Origin: Acanthopleura granulata
Lineage: Eukaryota > Mollusca > Polyplacophora > Chitonida > Chitonidae
DNA: 64,000 bases
Assembly: GCA_016165875.1 (NCBI GenBank)
Contig: JABBOT010000004.1
Coordinates: 21,792,007 to 21,856,006, forward strand
Direction of reading: 5' to 3'
Part shown: positions 58,554 to 64,000 of the stretch, one piece after another
Numbering within the stretch: the stretch's first letter is position 1
Layout of the letters: each line of letters begins with the position of its first letter
Program-made: the position numbers and the translations under genes
Notes under the pieces: generated by a model
The model's database searches: none
What the model was told of the DNA's origin: nothing
What the model saw: the letters and a program-made list of their open reading frames with translations, nothing else

Positions 58554-61500
58554 CAGTTAATTTCATAAGCAAGCAATGTGAAACTAATATACAAGCTCGC
58601 AAGAATGTAAACAGAAAAGAAGCTTCTATGTGACTTTAAGTACTTTATACTTCAGCCTTTGTAAAGGACAGTCCAAGCTTGATCATATATAGCCAAGTGC
58701 TGTTTGATATTTGCCACCCTGACCCTTGTGTCTTATAACCCTTGACTGACCTTCGACCTATCTAGCTACAAACAAGGGAGGCTGGTCTGACAAAGGTGAA
58801 CTTTCAAGCTGGCTTTTATAAGTTACTACTCTCCATGTGCATTTAGTCCCTTTCAGAAGTACATGGGTACTGCATTAAAATCCTGCTGTTAATGACAGGA
58901 GCTTTCAACATCCTTAATCCTAGTCTTACTACACCTGTAAAATGTAGGGCACACATTTTAGCATGACACACCACTTCATATAGATATGACGTGCATGTGC
59001 ACACAAAATATTGTACGTGCACAATTAATGCCGTGTGCACCGCTACATTTGTACTTTTTCAAACAAGCTATAAAGTTTTACCGTGTACACGTCTATCATA
59101 CCATTCACGACGGTGTCCTTGTATGTGACATGAAAGAACCTATATCTATTTCCCACCCAGGCTGTTCTACAAGTTAGACTGAGCACTGGAGTCGTGTGAA
59201 GCAGGGCAAATGCCTGCACACACCTGACCTCTTGCTTTATGCATGAGACCTACATGTAGACATTACACAAAGAACACTTCCTCAGGTGTAAAAGCAACTC
59301 ACCTATAACATTCTCGTAATGTGTGGCACTGTGCATAGCCAACTAAGATGAGTTTCCTGTACTCCATGTACTTGCAGCCTCCATAAAATATACACCTGCG
59401 ACAGGTACACTAACCACTTGTAAAAGTTTCTCGTACCCCCTGTCCTAATTCCTTAGATTAATCCTCTCCTTAATCTCTCCGAGACCCAGTTAAGATAAAT
59501 ATATCTACAGCTGTCCAGTCCACATTCTTGCTCATTTGCATTTTTTACTGGCTCAGAAAGTGGGCAAGTTTTTGGCCTTAAGGGTCAAACAGAGATGTTT
59601 TACTTTTGTCGTGTTCCTCGGAAAATAGTGCAAACATTTTCACCTAACAGAGGAAACACAAGTCATTCTGAATTATGGCAGTGTCAGATTCTCATGAAAC
59701 AGGGCCCTTCACAAGGCAACTGGGTCCCTCTTGCATGCATGCATAACCAGTACACCACTGGTCTCTTCATATGGCTTACACTTGAACGTATTACTCTTTC
59801 AATCCTTTCTTGTTAAGCTGGAAACAGTACGATACAACATGACTGATCTTCACTGACATATCTGAAGCAGATGCATATGCTTACTGTTTAACATTACAAC
59901 AATTAAAGTGATAGATGAAATAACAACATTAGTATGTGTGCAGGAGGGAAAAAAAAGTTGAAAAAAAAAAAGGATTAAAAAGTATATGATTAAAGCGGTA
60001 TACAAATGTCAAGCATGAATTATTGCACTAAGTTCTGAGAGCAATTAAAATGTTATGAACTGACACACTTACAGGCAGCATTGCCTAGTGATTTTAATTG
60101 GTTCTGTGTAGTAACTGTCTACTCTATTCCCCGGCTACACTGTGAAACATGCATTTACCCACGTGTACTGTGGATGTATGGAGAAGTTATCTTAACTATG
60201 CATATCCAGAGTACAGCAGTAAGTCTATTTATGGCTGCAGACATGTAAATTTCCAGCAAGAAGCCAACTGGTACATTGGCACATGCCAGGTCTGCCTAGC
60301 TATACACTGTATGCTATAAGCCAGTTACAAAAGTTTGATTCATTCAACAGATCTTCTCAATGAAAGAGAGTATCAATACAGGAGCTGTCAAAAGACAAAC
60401 TTTGAAGTTGCATACTGTGTAAATACTACATGTATATATTTGAATCACATGTCTTTTGCCCTAATATATTACCAAAACATTACATTAACAGTACTGGTGC
60501 AGGTACATGCGTATCCCTGTGGACTGCATAATTTTAAACATTATAAAGGCAGTAAAGTACATTTTCACTTATGAAAATAAGGAAAAGACATACAGTTATC
60601 AACAAATTAACAATCAGAAAATGTATCGTTATTTTAGTTTTGAATTTAGGCTGCAAATTTTAAGAAATTGGAAGAATGATGTAAATCTATGCAATCCAAG
60701 ACTAAACAAAGAAGACAAAGATGTTTTTGTATGTCGAATTCCAGCAATTTCACAGAACTAATTATATAAACATACCTCAGTGCTCAAAGAAGGCTAACAG
60801 CTATCAGAGGGGAAACAGGCAGGGATGTAGATGCTTCCTAATCGAATTAATGCTTTCCTCCTGAACAACATGTAACAAGGCCCCATGGCTGGCCACATCA
60901 GCATCATGGGTACATCCTTCTGGTTGACCTTGTGCACTTAATCAGACACTGATTACACGACAGGTTCTTATCATGCCATGCCACACTCCAGCAAAACAAA
61001 GGTCTCTCTTTCACCACATACATGCAGGTCAGGTCGATCCTCCCAAGTAATCATAGGTATTACATACTGCAGATCAGACACCCGGCCAAAATTGCATGCA
61101 GACACAGAACGAAATATTAAGGTGTACATGTAATTAAACACACACAAACTGCACAAATATTTTGAACAATCTGTTCTCTGCATGTTGAAATTTTAATGAA
61201 ATAATAGGGAAAAGACATGGCCATACCCAAAGTAAAGCAATGTGTATGATTATTGTTTACTACATGTAAATCACTGAGCACAATCTAGCCCATGCCCACA
61301 TTTACACGGGCTTATAAATCAGAATGTCTCACATCCCATATTATCTTGAATGAAGTTTCAAAAAATCAAGACAATCCATGGGAAAACCTATGTCAAAATT
61401 TCATTTTAACTTCCAGATGCTATAAAACACCTTTCATCAGGTTGCCATCAAACCAAAATGTAAAGCAGACAAGGGCAACAAGAGCCTGTCCCCCCCCCCA

Positions 61501-63500
61501 CCCACCAATTCTGCAGTCCATCTACTCACAGGTCACCACAGTGTGGGCCTGCCAGTGCTAAGGTCATGTACTGTATATGAAGCTGAATGCCTAAAAATAT
61601 TATCTATAGCCTACAGTACAGAAATACTGCACAAAAGTAATGTATGAACATGTATATATGGACAACCCATCCACGAAATAAAACACTATAAAAACATAAA
61701 TGTGCAATGTTATTTTTTTTTTTGCTTATTTTTTTTAACATATACAGAGCCTTAAGTGTTATTTAATTTCAATATAACTGAGAAGAGAAATGTTTTATCA
61801 CAATTATTTTTTGCAATCTCAATCAAATTTTATATGTCTTCTTAATTCATATGTTGAAATAATCGTCATTCTAATCTAATTCTGATTGTATTTAATTATT
61901 CATGACAGAAAATTACATATTGTTATACATGTACACTGCCATCTTAAAGATCCTTGGACTGCACTCTATAAAGCAGGGGAAAATAAAAACAATGAACTCA
62001 TAAAAAAACATCAGAAACAATAAACCATACCATTTACCATATATTCAAACTGTAACTATTTTTTTTAGTGTAATGTCTGCTGATCGATCACCTTCCAGGC
62101 TCCAAGGTTACACGCAGTGGCTTGACAAAACTCCCCAAAAACCTGTATCACATTCACATGACTCAAAGATGTCTGAAATGCTTTAAAAGCAAGGTGCATG
62201 TTTATAAATCTTGGACTGCTAAACAGCTTCCATAAACACACTCCCATGTGATACAAATGGCACTCCATGATAGCTAGTGTAACCACAGTTGACACATAAA
62301 CAAACAAAGGCATTTTGTGTCTTGTAACCAAGAAGGAATTCAAAGCCTAAACAGAGAAGTGGTTTCCTTGTCAGAGGGATGGACAAAGTGTCTTACTTGT
62401 TTCATGGGGGTTATCAGAAAGGTTGAGGGTTTGAGGAATTTCCTATTTCTGAGTACAGGGTGTAACACATTGTGAGCTTCTAACTAGGTCTAACTCAATA
62501 AACTATACTGAACGATATCTGCTGTAAGAAAGTGCCCACACCCTTTCACAATAATACAACCAAGGAAAACCTCACAATGAGCTATGCAAATATATTTACA
62601 TAATTTGAAGGCAAACAGTTTCGTGTGAAAACAATTTTTTTTTCAGGTAAACATGATAATGATTTTATGGTGATGTGGTACAAATTTTAAATTCTTACCA
62701 ATACATTTTTAGATACAAGGAAAGGAAGAAGTTGTAATTTCTATCTGATGAAAATTTTTTAGACTTCTGCCATCGATTTCTGTGCCATGATCTTATGTTC
62801 ACTGTTTAATACTTCTTCGATGACTGACAAGAAAGCCACCATAAGTTCCTTGTTCAAAAACACAATTCTTTTACAAAGAACACTGATCTGTCTGTTTAGG
62901 CACTGTGTAAAGTGTCTTTTGGATGTGTGGAACTTTCCAACAGCCAGGGGTATCAAGTTCACTTCACTTCCTTGATTAAGATTAAGATTAATTACTCAAA
63001 TCTTGCATGATGAAATTCGAACCACAGTATCACTTACATACAACCAATCAAGTTCCTATGACTTAATTTAAATTCCTGTGCAGACACCCACTTTCAACTC
63101 TCTTTTGAAAGACACATTCTCTGCAGTGAACATATATAGTATATGTATAGATAACAGAACTGAAAAACTACCTGAAAAATGTTTCATTTTTCTGCACTTT
63201 TCTATCCAATAAGGGCAGTTTCTGATTGAATGCATACTTCCTACTTTTGTGGACAGCACACTAAATTTGTTTATTTCACAAACATAGTACTTCACAAATA
63301 CATAAAACATTAACAATTATACTGTTACCATCACTGAACTCTTTCATGTACAGTTATTTCTTCACAAATTTCTACCTTCTTGGTTTGGACTACTTTAAAA
63401 AATGTCACTTCCATGCAAAATTTCACTCAAGTGTTCCCTAACTGCTTGATGGACAAGATGACAAAATGTAAGCTATGCTGAAGAAGTAGACATACATGTG

Positions 63501-63574
63501 CATGTATAACCTGTAAACTGCATGTCAGGCACTGCAGCATGTATAACCTGTAAACTGCATGTCAGGCACTGCAG
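63501..63574. repeat. 37-bp exact tandem duplication
   Basis: CATGTATAACCTGTAAACTG followed by CATGTCAGGCACTGCAG is repeated at once (unit starts 63501 and 63538). A partial third start (CATGTATAATGG) follows. The identity points to a recent event or a polymorphic locus. Confidence 0.92.
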
Positions 63575-64000
63575 CATGTATAATGGTAATGGTACATGTA
63601 TAATGGTCCTTTTGAGAGGCATTGAAACTGAGTAACAAACCCACATGGAGAAACATCAGCTAACTACATGTGAACAAACATTTCCATGTGTATAACAAAA
63701 ACATATAATTAAAATCTCATCAATACAACTCTCATTATTAATAAAATAGCTGTGTTATAGCAAAACTAATGACAGCTAATTAATACCTTGGTAAGCAATA
63801 AAAAAGTTAATCTTGGCTAAATCTCTGCATTGCATGTCCGTATACTGGCATTTATAGCTGGATGTTTGTAAGATCATACTTAGAATCCAATTTCATAACT
63901 AACATTATTATCAGAACATTCTTTCTAGTGAAAATTTAATTCCTATTTTCGTATGGACATGAAACAGGATAACTCACCAAGATAGAGTTCAAATATGGCT

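Larger units (their letters stand above)
47721..64000 (-). other. Upstream of the DAG1 coding exons: probable 5' intron and promoter region, no coding region found
   Basis: Sixteen kilobases without a frame that shows family motifs, or exons that could be joined. The acceptor at 47721 implies at least one untranslated exon in or beyond this stretch. Visible items are an AAC run (47966-47989), a less AT-rich patch (about 51170-51740), a TA run (56422-56439), paired GTGTCCTTGGCAAC-like motifs (57059 and 57089), a 16-bp hairpin (58515-58553) and a 37-bp duplication (63501-63574). The main SINE of the left half was not seen here. Confidence 0.55.

Overview
This is a stretch of animal nuclear DNA. 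It is AT-rich, has split genes with GT-AG introns, and carries tRNA-derived SINEs. The protein matches are to animal genes, and the main SINE resembles families I know from mollusc genomes. I therefore infer a mollusc or a close lophotrochozoan relative. I see no bacterial, viral, CRISPR or organellar genes.

Layout. (1) 1-4251, minus strand: the first coding exon of an ST7/ST7L homologue at 4101-4251, with its first intron running off the left edge. (2) 4252 to about 4770: a short AT-rich gap between two head-to-head genes, probably a shared promoter. (3) 7185-28865, plus strand: a complete MCM3AP/GANP homologue in 27 coding exons, joined here by reading frame and splice sites. It encodes about 1,897 residues: an FG-repeat N-terminus, an RRM, a Sac3/GANP domain, a CID-like helical segment and a long C-terminal region. 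One intron uses a GC donor. (4) About 29.2-40 kb: gene-poor DNA with SINE copies, a 1.8 kb minisatellite (51-bp units at its core), a palindromic MITE-like element and part of a dispersed repeat. (5) 43119-47720, minus strand: a complete dystroglycan (DAG1) coding region in two coding exons, about 967 residues. A splice acceptor just upstream shows that 5' untranslated exons lie further right. (6) 47.7-64 kb: no coding region that I can support. This is probably the DAG1 upstream intron and promoter region.

The three genes work in different places: ST7 is a multi-pass membrane protein, GANP acts in nuclear mRNA export at the pore (TREX-2), and dystroglycan links the extracellular matrix to dystrophin. 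I see no sign of a functional cluster. The linkage itself, particularly ST7 head-to-head with MCM3AP, is the most interesting feature at gene scale. I found no convincing undescribed biological system. The oddities are a GC-AG intron, a tandem-acceptor choice, an unresolved exon junction, an N-terminal extension on dystroglycan, and several unclassified repeats.
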